64,000 nucleotides of DNA from Myxococcales bacterium (GTDB taxonomy: Bacteria; Myxococcota_A; Polyangia; Polyangiales; JADJMO01). The DNA lies in contig JADJMO010000010.1 of the NCBI GenBank assembly GCA_016709545.1, positions 220,001-284,000 on the forward strand, in the 5' to 3' direction. This document shows, piece after piece, positions 10,355-19,229 of the stretch. Under the pieces are notes generated by a model, which did no database searches, was not told the DNA's origin, and saw only the letters and a list, made by a program, of their open reading frames with translations. Within the stretch, counting starts at the first letter, position 1; each line of letters opens with the position of its first letter. The position numbers and the translations under genes were made by a program.

Positions 10355-12193
10355 TTGGGCGCGACGGCGCGCGGCGGCAAGGGTCCCTGGTCGTTGCTGC
10401 TCGTGCTGGTCGGCTGCGCGGCGCCGCCACCTCCAGCTCCGAAGCCGGTCGCGCCGGTCGTCACGGCCACGGCCGAGCCCGTGGTGGTGCTGCCGCCTTC
10501 GCTGCAGGAGGAGTCCAAGCGGCTGCTCGCCACCGCCGCCACCACCCAGGATCCCCACGAGCGCTGCAAGCTGCTCTCGGAGGCGGCGACCCTCGACCCC
10601 TCGCCGGAGGCCCGCCTCGCCCGGGCCGAGAGCCGGTGCGCCCCGGCGACCGTGCTGCTCGAGGACGCGCGAGCCGTGTTCGCCGCGAAGAAGGACGCCC
10701 GGAGCGCGACGGTGCTCGCGACGGTGGCCACGCGCGCCGAGGCGAAGGTCGACGCGCTCGCGGCGGCCGAGGTGCTGGTGGCCCAGCCGGACGTCGCCGC
10801 GATGGGCCTCGGCGCGCGCACGTTCGGGCGCTTCGGGGAGTTCACGCGCGCGGCGTCGGCGTACGACCTCGTGGCGAAGGCCCGCGGGGACAAGGGCGCC
10901 GTGGTCGACGCGCTCGACGCCACGATCGAGGCCGCGATGTGGACCGCGCGCGCGCACGGACCGGACGTGAAGGCGCGCCTCGTCGCGGCCATCGAGCTCG
11001 CCAAGGGGCTCGTCGCGACCTACGGGGCGGCGTGGGTGAGGCCGCGGTTCGTCGAGGCCATCGCGATCCTCCGCGCGCTCGGCGACCCGGCCGGCGCCAA
11101 GGCCGTCGACGCGCAGGCCGAGAAGGTGCTCGTGCTCGCGCAGGAGGAGGGCCACGCGATCGAGCGCGCCGTCGCCGACGCGCGCGCGGGCAAGCCCGAG
11201 GTGGCGAAACTCCTCGCCAAGAAGGTGCGCGCAGAGAGGCTGGCGAGCCCGCCGCATCGCGCGCTGCTCGCGGTGGTCGCGCGCGTCGGAGGCAAGTGCG
11301 GCGTGGCGCGCGCCCACGCGCGGGCCCACGCGAACCTGCCGGAGGCGACCTTGACGCTCGCGGACGACGTGCGGTGGGCGGCCGACTGCGACGGCAACGC
11401 GGACGAGGCCACGCTGGTCCCGCCCAGGCCCGTGGCCGTGGTGGACGACGCGACGGCGGTCGCGGTCGCCGATCCGCTGCGCGCGCGGAGCATCCTCGAG
11501 ACCTGGGTGGGGGCGCACGCCGACGACGTGGCCGCGCGCCTCGCCCTCGCCGCACTCCTCCCCTCGAGCGCGCGCCCGGCGGTGCTCGCGGGACCGACGC
11601 TCGCGCGAGAGCCCAGCCTCCTGCTCGCGCTGGTCGAGGCTTCGACGGGGAGCGCCCGCGCCGACGCCGCCAGGCTGCTCGCGGCGGTGCTACCGAGCAC
11701 GGTGGAGGCGGCGGTCGATCCGCGCGCGACGACGCCGCTCCTCGCGCGCGCGATGAGCTTCGCGGGGCCCGAGGACGGCTGGCTCGACGTGGCCGAGGGT
11801 TTGCTCCACGCGTGCGCGGCGCCGCGCAAGGCCAAGGCCTGCGCCGACGGGCCTGCGCTGCTGGCCGCGAGCACGCACCTGCGCAGGACTCGACCCGCAG
11901 CGCTGTGCGCGACCGGGGTGGCGCTCGCCGACGCAGACCTCGGGACGGCGCGGTTCCGCCTCGACGTGACGCTCGCGTGCACGAGCAAGAAGAAGCTGTT
12001 GCCCGCGCTCTCGGTGACGGACGAGGCGCGGGGACCGTTCCCATCGCCCGAGGGCGCGCTGGCCCGCGCCGCGCTCGCCACGCTGCAGAAGAAGTGCCCG
12101 CTCGCGCGCGGGAACCTCGTCGCCGCGAGCGCGCTGAAGGGCGAATACCCCGATGAGTTCGCCGCGGTCGAGGCGCAGTGCCCCGCGCCGTGA
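10355..12193 (+). CDS. Large hypothetical lipoprotein, Ala-rich helical repeat protein
   Basis: The best start is TTG 10355: it gives a short basic n-region, the hydrophobic stretch LLLVLVGC with lipobox Cys, then a Pro-rich linker. An ATG further upstream (10265) is in frame but would bury the signal and overlap holB. The 612-residue mature protein is Ala/Arg/Leu-rich and helical with weak TPR-like periodicity (for example VAAIELAKGLVATYGAAWVRP and LRRTRPAALCATGVALADADL). No catalytic motif was found. It ends inside a hairpin shared with the converging hydrolase gene. Outer-membrane or periplasmic location is inferred from the lipobox only. Confidence 0.78.
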   Translation: MGATARGGKGPWSLLLVLVGCAAPPPPAPKPVAPVVTATAEPVVVLPPSLQEESKRLLATAATTQDPHERCKLLSEAATLDPSPEARLARAESRCAPATVLLEDARAVFAAKKDARSATVLATVATRAEAKVDALAAAEVLVAQPDVAAMGLGARTFGRFGEFTRAASAYDLVAKARGDKGAVVDALDATIEAAMWTARAHGPDVKARLVAAIELAKGLVATYGAAWVRPRFVEAIAILRALGDPAGAKAVDAQAEKVLVLAQEEGHAIERAVADARAGKPEVAKLLAKKVRAERLASPPHRALLAVVARVGGKCGVARAHARAHANLPEATLTLADDVRWAADCDGNADEATLVPPRPVAVVDDATAVAVADPLRARSILETWVGAHADDVAARLALAALLPSSARPAVLAGPTLAREPSLLLALVEASTGSARADAARLLAAVLPSTVEAAVDPRATTPLLARAMSFAGPEDGWLDVAEGLLHACAAPRKAKACADGPALLAASTHLRRTRPAALCATGVALADADLGTARFRLDVTLACTSKKKLLPALSVTDEARGPFPSPEGALARAALATLQKKCPLARGNLVAASALKGEYPDEFAAVEAQCPAP

Positions 12194-12212
12194 ACACCTT
12201 CACGCGGCGCGG
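12183..12212. terminator. Hairpin shared by two converging stop codons
   Basis: CCGCGCCG-TGAA (12183-12194) pairs with TTCA-(CG)-CGGCGCGG (12199-12212) around a CACC loop, with a 2-base bulge. The plus-strand stop (12191-12193) and the minus-strand stop (12200-12202) lie on opposite arms. There is no T-run, so it may slow polymerase or protect 3' ends rather than being a classical terminator. Confidence 0.45.
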
Positions 12213-13033
12213 AGGAACGCTGCCACACGCGTCGCGAACTCGTCGGCGTGGGTGAGCGGCGCCATGTGCCCCGCGCCCGCGAACACCTCGAGGCGGCCGC
12301 CGAGGTGCTCGGCGAGCAGGGTCGCGACGCGGGCGGCCGCGCGCCGGGTCTCGCTGCCGTGGAGCAGGAGCGCTCGCGGGCCGCGCGGATACGCGGCGAG
12401 CGGCGTGCGGTCGGAGGAGACCGCGTACACCTCGTGGAAGGTCTTCACCGCGCGCTGGACGAACATGCCCTGCATGACCGGGCCCATCCGCGCCCAGGTG
12501 CCCACGCCGCCCCACCAGTCGACGAAGCGCTCGCACCACGGCGCCGTGCCGATGAGCGTGGGCGAGAAGAAGTCACCCGCCGCGTCCAGCGCCGCGAGGT
12601 CGGCGAGCGCGGGATCGGGCGGCGTGTGCAGGACTCCGAAGGCGACCGGCTCGAACAGGACGAGCGCGCGCGGATGCACGCGGGCGGCGGCCCGGAGCGC
12701 GAGCCATCCGCCGTAGGAGTGGCCCACGAGGGACACTTCGGGGCCGGCGACGGCGGCGACCGCGCACACGATGTCTTCGTCCTCGCGCGGATCGAAGCCA
12801 CCCCGATCGGAGCCAGAGCGGAGCGGGTCTTCTTGCCAGACCTCGTTGCGACCGTAACCGACGAGGTCGGGCGCGAACACGCGGTGGTCGCGAGCGAGCT
12901 GCTCGATGAGGGCGCGGAACTGCCGCCCGGCCATGCCCGACGCGTGGACCAGCACGACGGCGGGGCCGCACTCGCCGCTCGTGCCCACGTGGATCCGGCG
13001 ACCGCCGACCTCGATCTCCATCGACGTCGTCAT
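12200..13033 (-). CDS. Alpha/beta-hydrolase fold protein
   Basis: A 277-residue hydrolase. VVLVHASGMAGRQF is the strand-3/oxyanion region, APDLVGYGRN the following loop, GHSYGGWLAL the nucleophile elbow with the catalytic Ser, and GAGHMAPLTH holds the catalytic His. The usual acid position after strand 7 reads LLLHGSETRR, with Ser-Glu in place of the common Asp, so the acid may be Glu or lie elsewhere. There is no signal peptide, so it is probably cytoplasmic. Substrate is unknown. It converges on the preceding lipoprotein gene and diverges from the MutS-like gene over 65 bases. Confidence 0.9.
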   Translation of the reverse strand: MTTSMEIEVGGRRIHVGTSGECGPAVVLVHASGMAGRQFRALIEQLARDHRVFAPDLVGYGRNEVWQEDPLRSGSDRGGFDPREDEDIVCAVAAVAGPEVSLVGHSYGGWLALRAAARVHPRALVLFEPVAFGVLHTPPDPALADLAALDAAGDFFSPTLIGTAPWCERFVDWWGGVGTWARMGPVMQGMFVQRAVKTFHEVYAVSSDRTPLAAYPRGPRALLLHGSETRRAAARVATLLAEHLGGRLEVFAGAGHMAPLTHADEFATRVAAFLRAA

Positions 13034-13098
13034 GCCGCGGGGCCCGCGGCGGCGGAAGGGCTGGCCTTGGCGGATCGGCCGGGCTACCTGAACCGTCC

Positions 13099-14886
13099 AT
13101 GACCGCGGGAGAGCACTACCGTTCGCGTCGCGCCGCGGCCACCGCCGAGGCCGAGAGGCACGGTCGGAGGTCGCGCGGCTACTCCACGACCCGCGTCGTC
13201 GTGTTCCTGCTGTTCGCTGGAGCGGTGGTCCTCGCGCTACGCGGCGACAGTCGCGGCTGGATCGCGGCGGGGGTGGCGCTCGTCGTGTTCGTCGTGCTCG
13301 CGATCCTCCACGAGCGCGTCATCGACGCCGAGTCCTACGCGCGGCGCGTCGTGGCCTGGGCGGACCAGGGGCTCGCCCGCCTCGAGAACCGGTACGACGT
13401 CATCGAGGCCGGCGTCCCGAAGGTCGAGGACACGCACGCCTACCTCGGCGACCTCGACGTGCTCGGGCCGCGCTCGCTGCTGGCCTCGCTCGACACGACG
13501 CGCACCTCGCCGGCCCGCGCGTTGCTCGCCGGATGGCTGCTCTCGCCGAGCGCACCCGCCGAGGTGCGGGCGCGCCAGGAGCAGGCCAAGGTGCTGGCCG
13601 AGAGGAGCGACCTCCGCGAGGCCCTGTGGGCCGAGGGCGCGCGCCTCGCCAAGGAGCCGCCGTCGATCGAGCCGCTGCTCGCGTGGATCGAGGGGCCCTC
13701 GCTGCACCTCCCGAGCAGCGTCGCCTTCCGGGCGTTCGCCCTCTTGTTGCCGGCCTGCACGGTGGCGCTCCTGTTCTTCGGCGGCGCGCTCCCGTTCTTG
13801 CCGCGGGCCGCGTGGGTGGCCCCGCTGCTCCTCCAGCTGGCCCTGCACGCGCGCCACCGGGTGGCGATCCGCGCCGCCGTCGCCGCTGTCTCCGACCACC
13901 ACCTCGACCTCGCCCGCTACGCGCGCATGTTCGCGGTGGTCGAGCAGGGAGGGCTCCTCACGGGCCCGAAGACCTCGGCGGCCATCGCGCGCCTGTCGCG
14001 GATCGCCTCGTTCGTGGACGCGCGCCGCAACGAGGTGTTCCGCCTGTTCATCGGGCCGCTGCTCTCCTGGGACCTCTCGTGCGCCCTCGCGTGCGAGGCG
14101 TTCCGCGCCACGGTGGGCGCCGATCTGCGGGCGCGCCTCGCGGAGCTCGCCCACATCGAGGCCCACGCGGCCCTCGGTACGCGCGCGTTCGAGCGACCCG
14201 AGGACGTGTTCCCGGAGATCCTCGAGGGGGGCGCGCCCCGCCTGTTCGCCGAGGAGCTCGCGCACCCATTGCTCGCGGCCGAGAAGGCCGTCCGCAACTC
14301 GGTGACGATGGACGGCGCGGGCACCGTGCTGCTCGTGACGGGGTCGAACATGTCGGGCAAGAGCACGCTGCTGCGCGCGCTCGGCGCCAACGTCGTCCTG
14401 GCGCTCGCGGGCGCCCCCGTGCGCGCCAAGCGCCTCGCGACCTCGCCGTTCGACGTGCGCACCAGCATGCGGATCCGCGACTCGCTCGACGACGGGGTCT
14501 CGCACTTCTTCGCCGAGCTCCGCCGGCTCAAGGCCGTCGTCGACGCGGCCGACGCCGCCACCACCGACCCGCAGCGGCCGCCGGTGTTGTTCCTCCTCGA
14601 CGAGATCCTGCACGGGACCAACTCGCGCGAGCGGCACATCGGCGCGCGCGCGATCGTGCACCACCTCGTGCGGTGTCGCGGCTGCGGCGCCGTCTCCACC
14701 CATGACCTCGACCTCGCGGCGCTCGAGGGCGAGGCCAAGGGGCACGTGCGCAACGTCCACTTCCGCGAGCAGGTCGACGGCGACACGATGACGTTCGACT
14801 ACGTCCTGCGCGAGGGACCGGTCACGTCCTCCAACGCCCTGCGGCTCATGCGCATGGTGGGGCTCGAGGTGGAGGAGCCGCGGTGA
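13099..14886 (+). CDS. Membrane-anchored MutS-family ATPase
   Basis: The C-terminal third is a clear MutS domain V ATPase: Walker A GSNMSGKSTLLR (Lys421), FFAELRRLK, Walker B VLFLLDEILHGTNSRER and the STHDLDL switch. The N-terminal half lacks the mismatch-recognition domain and instead has two hydrophobic helices at about 33-49 and 54-72 and a second hydrophobic pair at about 212-255. This is a known but uncharacterised branch of MutS homologues with membrane segments. A role in mismatch repair is unlikely because the Phe-x-Glu reader domain is missing. It overlaps the phosphopantetheinyl transferase gene by 4 bases. Confidence 0.9.
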   Translation: MTAGEHYRSRRAAATAEAERHGRRSRGYSTTRVVVFLLFAGAVVLALRGDSRGWIAAGVALVVFVVLAILHERVIDAESYARRVVAWADQGLARLENRYDVIEAGVPKVEDTHAYLGDLDVLGPRSLLASLDTTRTSPARALLAGWLLSPSAPAEVRARQEQAKVLAERSDLREALWAEGARLAKEPPSIEPLLAWIEGPSLHLPSSVAFRAFALLLPACTVALLFFGGALPFLPRAAWVAPLLLQLALHARHRVAIRAAVAAVSDHHLDLARYARMFAVVEQGGLLTGPKTSAAIARLSRIASFVDARRNEVFRLFIGPLLSWDLSCALACEAFRATVGADLRARLAELAHIEAHAALGTRAFERPEDVFPEILEGGAPRLFAEELAHPLLAAEKAVRNSVTMDGAGTVLLVTGSNMSGKSTLLRALGANVVLALAGAPVRAKRLATSPFDVRTSMRIRDSLDDGVSHFFAELRRLKAVVDAADAATTDPQRPPVLFLLDEILHGTNSRERHIGARAIVHHLVRCRGCGAVSTHDLDLAALEGEAKGHVRNVHFREQVDGDTMTFDYVLREGPVTSSNALRLMRMVGLEVEEPR

Positions 14887-15494
14887 TCGGCCGCGGGATG
14901 GCGCCGATCGGCGTCCACCTCGAGGCCGACGCGCTCGAGGAGCTCTCGGCGATCGAGCGCGCGCTGGTGGCTTCGTTCGGCGCGGCGCGGCGAAAGGCCG
15001 AGTTCGTGGCCGGTCGCCGGGCGGCCCGCGCTGCTCTCCTGGCTCTCGGCGTGGTGCCGGACGCCATCTCGCGCGCCGACGACGGCGCGCCCGTGGTGCA
15101 CGCCACGACCGCGGTCGTGCTGTCGATCTCGCACGGCGAACGCATGGCGTTCGCGGCGGCCACCCACACCGGGCCGCTCGGGATCGACCTCACGGACCGC
15201 CGCGACGCCGCGCGCATCCGGCGGGTCGCGCGTCGCGCGTTCCCCCGCGAGGCCGAGCGGGCCCTTGCGCTCGTGGACGACGAGAGCGCGTGCCGCGCGT
15301 GGGCGATCAAGGAGGCCGTCGCCAAGGCCCTCCGCATCGGGATGCTGGAGCAGAGCGGCGTCGAGCGGATCGAGATCCTCGACCTCGCGACGCTGCAGCT
15401 GCGGGTCGATGGCGCGCCGCCCGCGCTGTCGCTCTCGATCGAGGACGTCGAGGACGGCGTGCTCGCCATCGCGGGCCCGATCAGGCGTCCTTGA
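14883..15494 (+). CDS. 4'-phosphopantetheinyl transferase superfamily protein
   Basis: Transfers phosphopantetheine from CoA to a carrier-protein serine. Family motifs are visible: VVLSISHGERMAFAAA, GIDLTDRRD (Mg-binding Asp of the GxD motif) and CRAWAIKEAVAKAL (the W-x-x-KEA motif). The 203-residue size lies between AcpS and Sfp types and fits single-chain bacterial transferases. The GTG start at 14883 overlaps the MutS-like stop (GTGA). Its 3' end overlaps the converging DUF1993 gene by 14 bases. No PKS, NRPS or acyl-carrier gene is in the window, so the target carrier is unknown. Confidence 0.9.
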   Translation: MIGRGMAPIGVHLEADALEELSAIERALVASFGAARRKAEFVAGRRAARAALLALGVVPDAISRADDGAPVVHATTAVVLSISHGERMAFAAATHTGPLGIDLTDRRDAARIRRVARRAFPREAERALALVDDESACRAWAIKEAVAKALRIGMLEQSGVERIEILDLATLQLRVDGAPPALSLSIEDVEDGVLAIAGPIRRP

Positions 15495-15993
15495 GCTCGA
15501 GGCTGCCGATGAAGTCCTTCTTGCCGACCTCGACGCCGTTGTGGCGGAGGATCGCGTACGCGGTCGTGAGGTGGAAGTAGAAGTTCGGGGCGGCGAGCTC
15601 GACGAGGTAGTTCTCGCCGCTGATGGTCTTGCCCGGCATGAACGACAGCGTGATCGCCCGCGCCTCGGCGCCCTCGAAGTCCTTGGCCGAGAACGTGCCG
15701 AGGTAGTCGACGACCTTCTGGATGCGCGCGTGCAGCTCTTCGACGGTCTGCTCGGTGTCGGGGTGCGCCGGGGGGTCCTTGCCCGCGAGGCGCGCGGCGG
15801 CGAACTTGGCCGCGTCGCACGCCGCCTGCACCTGCCGGGTGAACGCGTACTGGTCCGGCGCGAGGCGCGCAGAGAGGAGCACCGACGGCTCGAACGAACG
15901 CTGCTTGGCGTGGGCGACGCCCTTCTGGAGGAAGGTGTCGAGGTTCTGCAGCATCTTGCGGAACTGCGGGATGGTCGCGGCGATGACGGACAT
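15481..15993 (-). CDS. DUF1993 family protein
   Basis: A 170-residue, all-helical protein of the DUF1993 family: FRKMLQNLDTFLQKGVAHA at the start, RLAPDQYAFTRQVQAACDAAK, and the signature end NFYFHLTTAYAILRHNGVEVGKKDFIG. The fold resembles DinB four-helix proteins, but enzymatic function is unknown. A strong AGGAGG ribosome site lies just before the ATG at 15993. It follows the PH-like gene on the same strand after 58 bases and may be co-transcribed with it. Confidence 0.92.
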   Translation of the reverse strand: MSVIAATIPQFRKMLQNLDTFLQKGVAHAKQRSFEPSVLLSARLAPDQYAFTRQVQAACDAAKFAAARLAGKDPPAHPDTEQTVEELHARIQKVVDYLGTFSAKDFEGAEARAITLSFMPGKTISGENYLVELAAPNFYFHLTTAYAILRHNGVEVGKKDFIGSLELKDA

Positions 15994-16051
15994 GAAGCCT
16001 CCTCGATGGGAGCCGCTTCGATGCCGAGCTGCGCGGCGTGGTCGCAGGCGA

Positions 16052-16426
16052 TCAGCGGGGCTGCAGCGCCGCCGTGATGCGCGCCGCGACCGCCGCCGCG
16101 TCGCCGCCCTCGGCCTCGACGTAGAGGTGCTTCATGCGCTCGTGCTCGAGATCGACCGCCACGATGTTGCCCTCCTTGAGGTGGTGGATGTCGATGAACA
16201 CGAGGCCATCGCCCTTCTTCCAGAAGTAGCCGAGGTGCGTCTCGACCAGCGAGGCGCCGAACACGCGGAAGATGAACGTGTCGTCGAACAGCTCCTCGGG
16301 GCGCGCGCGCACCGCCTTCACGTGAGACAGCGGCAGCCGCACCTCGCTGCGCAGGGCCATCAGCTTCTCCCCGAGCCCGGTCATGTGGATGACCAGCTCT
16401 TCCCCCTCGACGTCGATGGTCGCCAT
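16052..16426 (-). CDS. Small PH-like domain protein of unknown function
   Basis: A 124-residue protein starting MATIDVEGEELVIHMTG, with LPLSHVKAVRA, FIDIHHLKEGNIVAVDLEHERMKHLYVEAE and an Ala-rich terminal helix. This strand pattern with one C-terminal helix is shared with a widespread group of short bacterial proteins usually annotated as hypothetical or PH-like. It has no signal peptide or membrane helix. Function is unknown. It lies 18 bases beyond the stop of the phosphoesterase lipoprotein on the same strand. Confidence 0.82.
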   Translation of the reverse strand: MATIDVEGEELVIHMTGLGEKLMALRSEVRLPLSHVKAVRARPEELFDDTFIFRVFGASLVETHLGYFWKKGDGLVFIDIHHLKEGNIVAVDLEHERMKHLYVEAEGGDAAAVAARITAALQPR

Positions 16427-16444
16427 GGCGCCGAGGATACGGGA

Positions 16445-19141
16445 TCAATGCGCGACGGCGAAGATCCTCCGCAGCTGGGCGCCGAGGCCCGGCTGCTCGT
16501 CGATCTCGTCGAAATCCCAGTGTTTGGCCTCGAGCGCGAACGGCGTTCCCTCGTCGTTGCAGGCCAGCGGCACCGAGCGCGGCTGGACCTTCCAGGTGCC
16601 GTAGTCGGGCGTCGCGGTGAACATCTCGAGCGGCAGAGCGGCGCGCGCGACGACCTCGTTCGGGTAGGGCAGTCCGCGCAGGTGGGCGAGCAGCTTCACG
16701 AGGGAGGCCACGTCGTAGTGCGCCTTGGCGACGTAGCCACGCTTGACCCAGGGGCCCGCGAACACGAGCGGGGTGCGGTGCAGGTCGACGTGGTCGCCGC
16801 CGTCCTGGGGGTCGTCCTCGGTGATCACCACCAGCGTCGACGCCCAGAACGGCGAGCGGCCGAGGGCGTCCAGCACCATGCCGGTGGCCTCGTCGTTCAC
16901 GGCGATCATGGTGCCCGGGCTCGGTCGCGAACCGCCGCCCCCGAACGTGTGGTCGTTCGGCAGCGTCATGTACGTGAAGGCGTGCAGATCGCACAGGGCG
17001 CGCGTGCGCGCGGCGAAGTAGCAGGCCTTGGTCACGTCCTCGAGGCCGATGTTCTGGACGATCCCGGGGTACCGCGAGTCGACCGGGTTGCGCTTGCCCT
17101 TCGGCACCTTGGGCAGACCCGTGCCCTCGCCGAGGATGTCGAACTCCTGATCGTGCTTCAGGAGCCACTCGAACACGGAGCCCTCTTCGGCGCGACCCAC
17201 GTCGAGCACGCCCCCGAGGCTCTCGCGGCCCTTGCCCGAGGCGGCGACGACCCACGTGCGCTCGGTGTAGTCGGTGGTCCGGCCGTAGGTGAGCCAGACG
17301 TGCCCTTGGTTGCTGTACTCGGCGTCGGTGTAGTAGTTGTCCGCGATCGTCCAGGTGCGGCCGATCCCCCGGAAATTGCGCCAGTATTCGTCCATCTTGC
17401 CGGGCGCCATCACGAGGGAGGCCTGGCCGTTCACACCCGGCATGTCGCCGAGCAGCGAGTCGAAGTTCTTGTTCTCGCGGACGATCCACAGCACGTGCGT
17501 GATGAGCTTCGAGGCCCCCTCCGTGTTGGTGCGGGGCACGGGGAAATCGTACGGCGCGCCGTCGGGGCAGCTCACCGTCGGGTAGCCGCCGACGTCGGCG
17601 AGCGCCGCGTTGGCCGCGACCTTCTTCGTCGACGCGGCCAGATCGAGGGTCGCGAGGTCGATGACGCGCACCGTGCCCTTCATGCTCTCGGCGATCTCTC
17701 CGTACCCGGGCGCGAAGGCCTTGCCCGTGCGGCCCTTGCCGGCGCCGTAGCCCCGACCCTCCACCACGAAGAGCCTGGTGCCGTCGACGACCACGTCGGT
17801 GGGCCACCACGCCGTGGGGATGCGGCCGAGGCTCGTGAGGAGGGGCGCCTTGCTCGCGTCCAGGGTGACGTCGAACACCTCGATCGCGTCGAGGATGGTC
17901 TCGGCGACGTACAGGCGATGAGACGCTGCGTCCCAGGCCATCGCCGTGGGAGAGAAGCCGTGCGAGCCCGCGGCGCCGATCGAGACGGTGGCGGCGACCG
18001 TGCTCGCGACGCGATCGACGAGGGCGAGCGTGTCCCCGTCGGCGGCGGCGACGACCATCCAGCGCGCGTCGAGGAACGCGAACCCCTCCGGGTTCTTGCC
18101 GGTGGGAACGGTCTGCTTGACCGCGCCGGTCTTGGTGTCGAGCGCGACGATCTTGGCGTCGCCCCACAGCGGCACCCAGGCGACCTCGCCCTTGGCGTCC
18201 GCCGGGTCGATGGCGACGCCGAAGTGCTCCGTCCCGCCGAGCCCGGCGGCCGCGAGCTGCTTGCCGTGATCGGCGGCTGCGATGGAGAAGACGCGCGCCT
18301 CGCTGCCCTTGACCGAGCCGACCACGAGGCGGGTCGCGTCGGGGGTGGCGGCGAGCGAGGTGGCGAAGAACGGTACGGCGCCGTCGGACGTGGCCACCGT
18401 GCCGAGGTCGATGCTCAGCTTGTCGTCGAGGGCGAGGGCGCCGGTCGCGTCGTCGACGACGACCGCGTACACCTTGCCGAGCGCCCCGCCCGAGACGTAC
18501 GCGCGGTGCTTGCCGCTCGCGTCGGGCACGACCACCACGCCCCAGTTGGCGCGTGGGACGACCACGGTGGAGACGATGGCCTTCTTGCCGGCGCCGGCGG
18601 CGAGGGCGTCGGCGTCGATGGCGCGCACGAGGTGCTCCCCGAAGCCCGCCTCGACGACGAGCACGAAGCGCGTCGACGGCACCCGGGCGACGCGGACCGG
18701 GAAGCCGCCGAGGTGCGCGTCGTCGACCAGCTCCACCTCGGCGCCGGCGGGGGTGATGCGGTGACCGTCGGGCAACACGAAGGTGGAGGCGTCGACGGCG
18801 CCCGCGGTGCGCAGGGCCTCGCCCGTCGGCGCGCTCGCGGAGCAGCGACCCGCGACGGAGGACGGAAACGCAGGCGCAGACGGGCCGCAGCCGACCGCGT
18901 GGGGAACCGCGCTCCAGTCGGCCATGGCCGGACAGATGAACGGGCCGGCCGGCTTCTCCTCGGGACACCCCTTCTTGCAGTCGAAGGCGCAGGATGTAGG
19001 CAAGTCCTTCACGAACCCCTCGAGGTCCGGCTCGGCGGTGTCGGCGCCCGCTTCCGCCGGAGGCGTGGCCTCGTCGGAACCGCAGCCCGAGACGCAGCCC
19101 GAGACGAGCGCCAGCGCGGTGAAGAGGGAGCGAGCTCGCAT
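16445..19141 (-). CDS. Secreted lipoprotein: YncE-like beta-propeller plus phosphoesterase
   Basis: An 898-residue lipoprotein (lipobox VSGCG after a hydrophobic signal; the ATG at 19141 gives the signal peptide). Residues about 90-480 show repeating strands of a YVTN/YncE-like propeller (FVLVVEAGFGEHLVRAID, KIVALDTKTGAVKQTV, RLYVAETILDAIEVFD). Residues about 525-860 match the phosphoesterase/phospholipase C-like family: HVLWIVRENKNFDSLLGD, WTIADNYYTDAEYSNQGH, VITEDDPQDGGDHVDLHRTP. This two-part design is the bifunctional YncE / alkaline-phosphatase-superfamily type, which hydrolyses phosphoesters outside the cytoplasm. A 10-Asp/Cys-rich linker follows the lipobox. It diverges from the second kinase gene across about 88 bases. 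Confidence 0.9.
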   Translation of the reverse strand: MRARSLFTALALVSGCVSGCGSDEATPPAEAGADTAEPDLEGFVKDLPTSCAFDCKKGCPEEKPAGPFICPAMADWSAVPHAVGCGPSAPAFPSSVAGRCSASAPTGEALRTAGAVDASTFVLPDGHRITPAGAEVELVDDAHLGGFPVRVARVPSTRFVLVVEAGFGEHLVRAIDADALAAGAGKKAIVSTVVVPRANWGVVVVPDASGKHRAYVSGGALGKVYAVVVDDATGALALDDKLSIDLGTVATSDGAVPFFATSLAATPDATRLVVGSVKGSEARVFSIAAADHGKQLAAAGLGGTEHFGVAIDPADAKGEVAWVPLWGDAKIVALDTKTGAVKQTVPTGKNPEGFAFLDARWMVVAAADGDTLALVDRVASTVAATVSIGAAGSHGFSPTAMAWDAASHRLYVAETILDAIEVFDVTLDASKAPLLTSLGRIPTAWWPTDVVVDGTRLFVVEGRGYGAGKGRTGKAFAPGYGEIAESMKGTVRVIDLATLDLAASTKKVAANAALADVGGYPTVSCPDGAPYDFPVPRTNTEGASKLITHVLWIVRENKNFDSLLGDMPGVNGQASLVMAPGKMDEYWRNFRGIGRTWTIADNYYTDAEYSNQGHVWLTYGRTTDYTERTWVVAASGKGRESLGGVLDVGRAEEGSVFEWLLKHDQEFDILGEGTGLPKVPKGKRNPVDSRYPGIVQNIGLEDVTKACYFAARTRALCDLHAFTYMTLPNDHTFGGGGSRPSPGTMIAVNDEATGMVLDALGRSPFWASTLVVITEDDPQDGGDHVDLHRTPLVFAGPWVKRGYVAKAHYDVASLVKLLAHLRGLPYPNEVVARAALPLEMFTATPDYGTWKVQPRSVPLACNDEGTPFALEAKHWDFDEIDEQPGLGAQLRRIFAVAH

Positions 19142-19229
19142 CCCCCGATCCTCCGGCGGAACGGCGGACGCCACAAGCGAACGTTGCGTGGCGCGCCCCT
19201 GTCGGCTGTGGCGTATCATGCGGGTTCGG

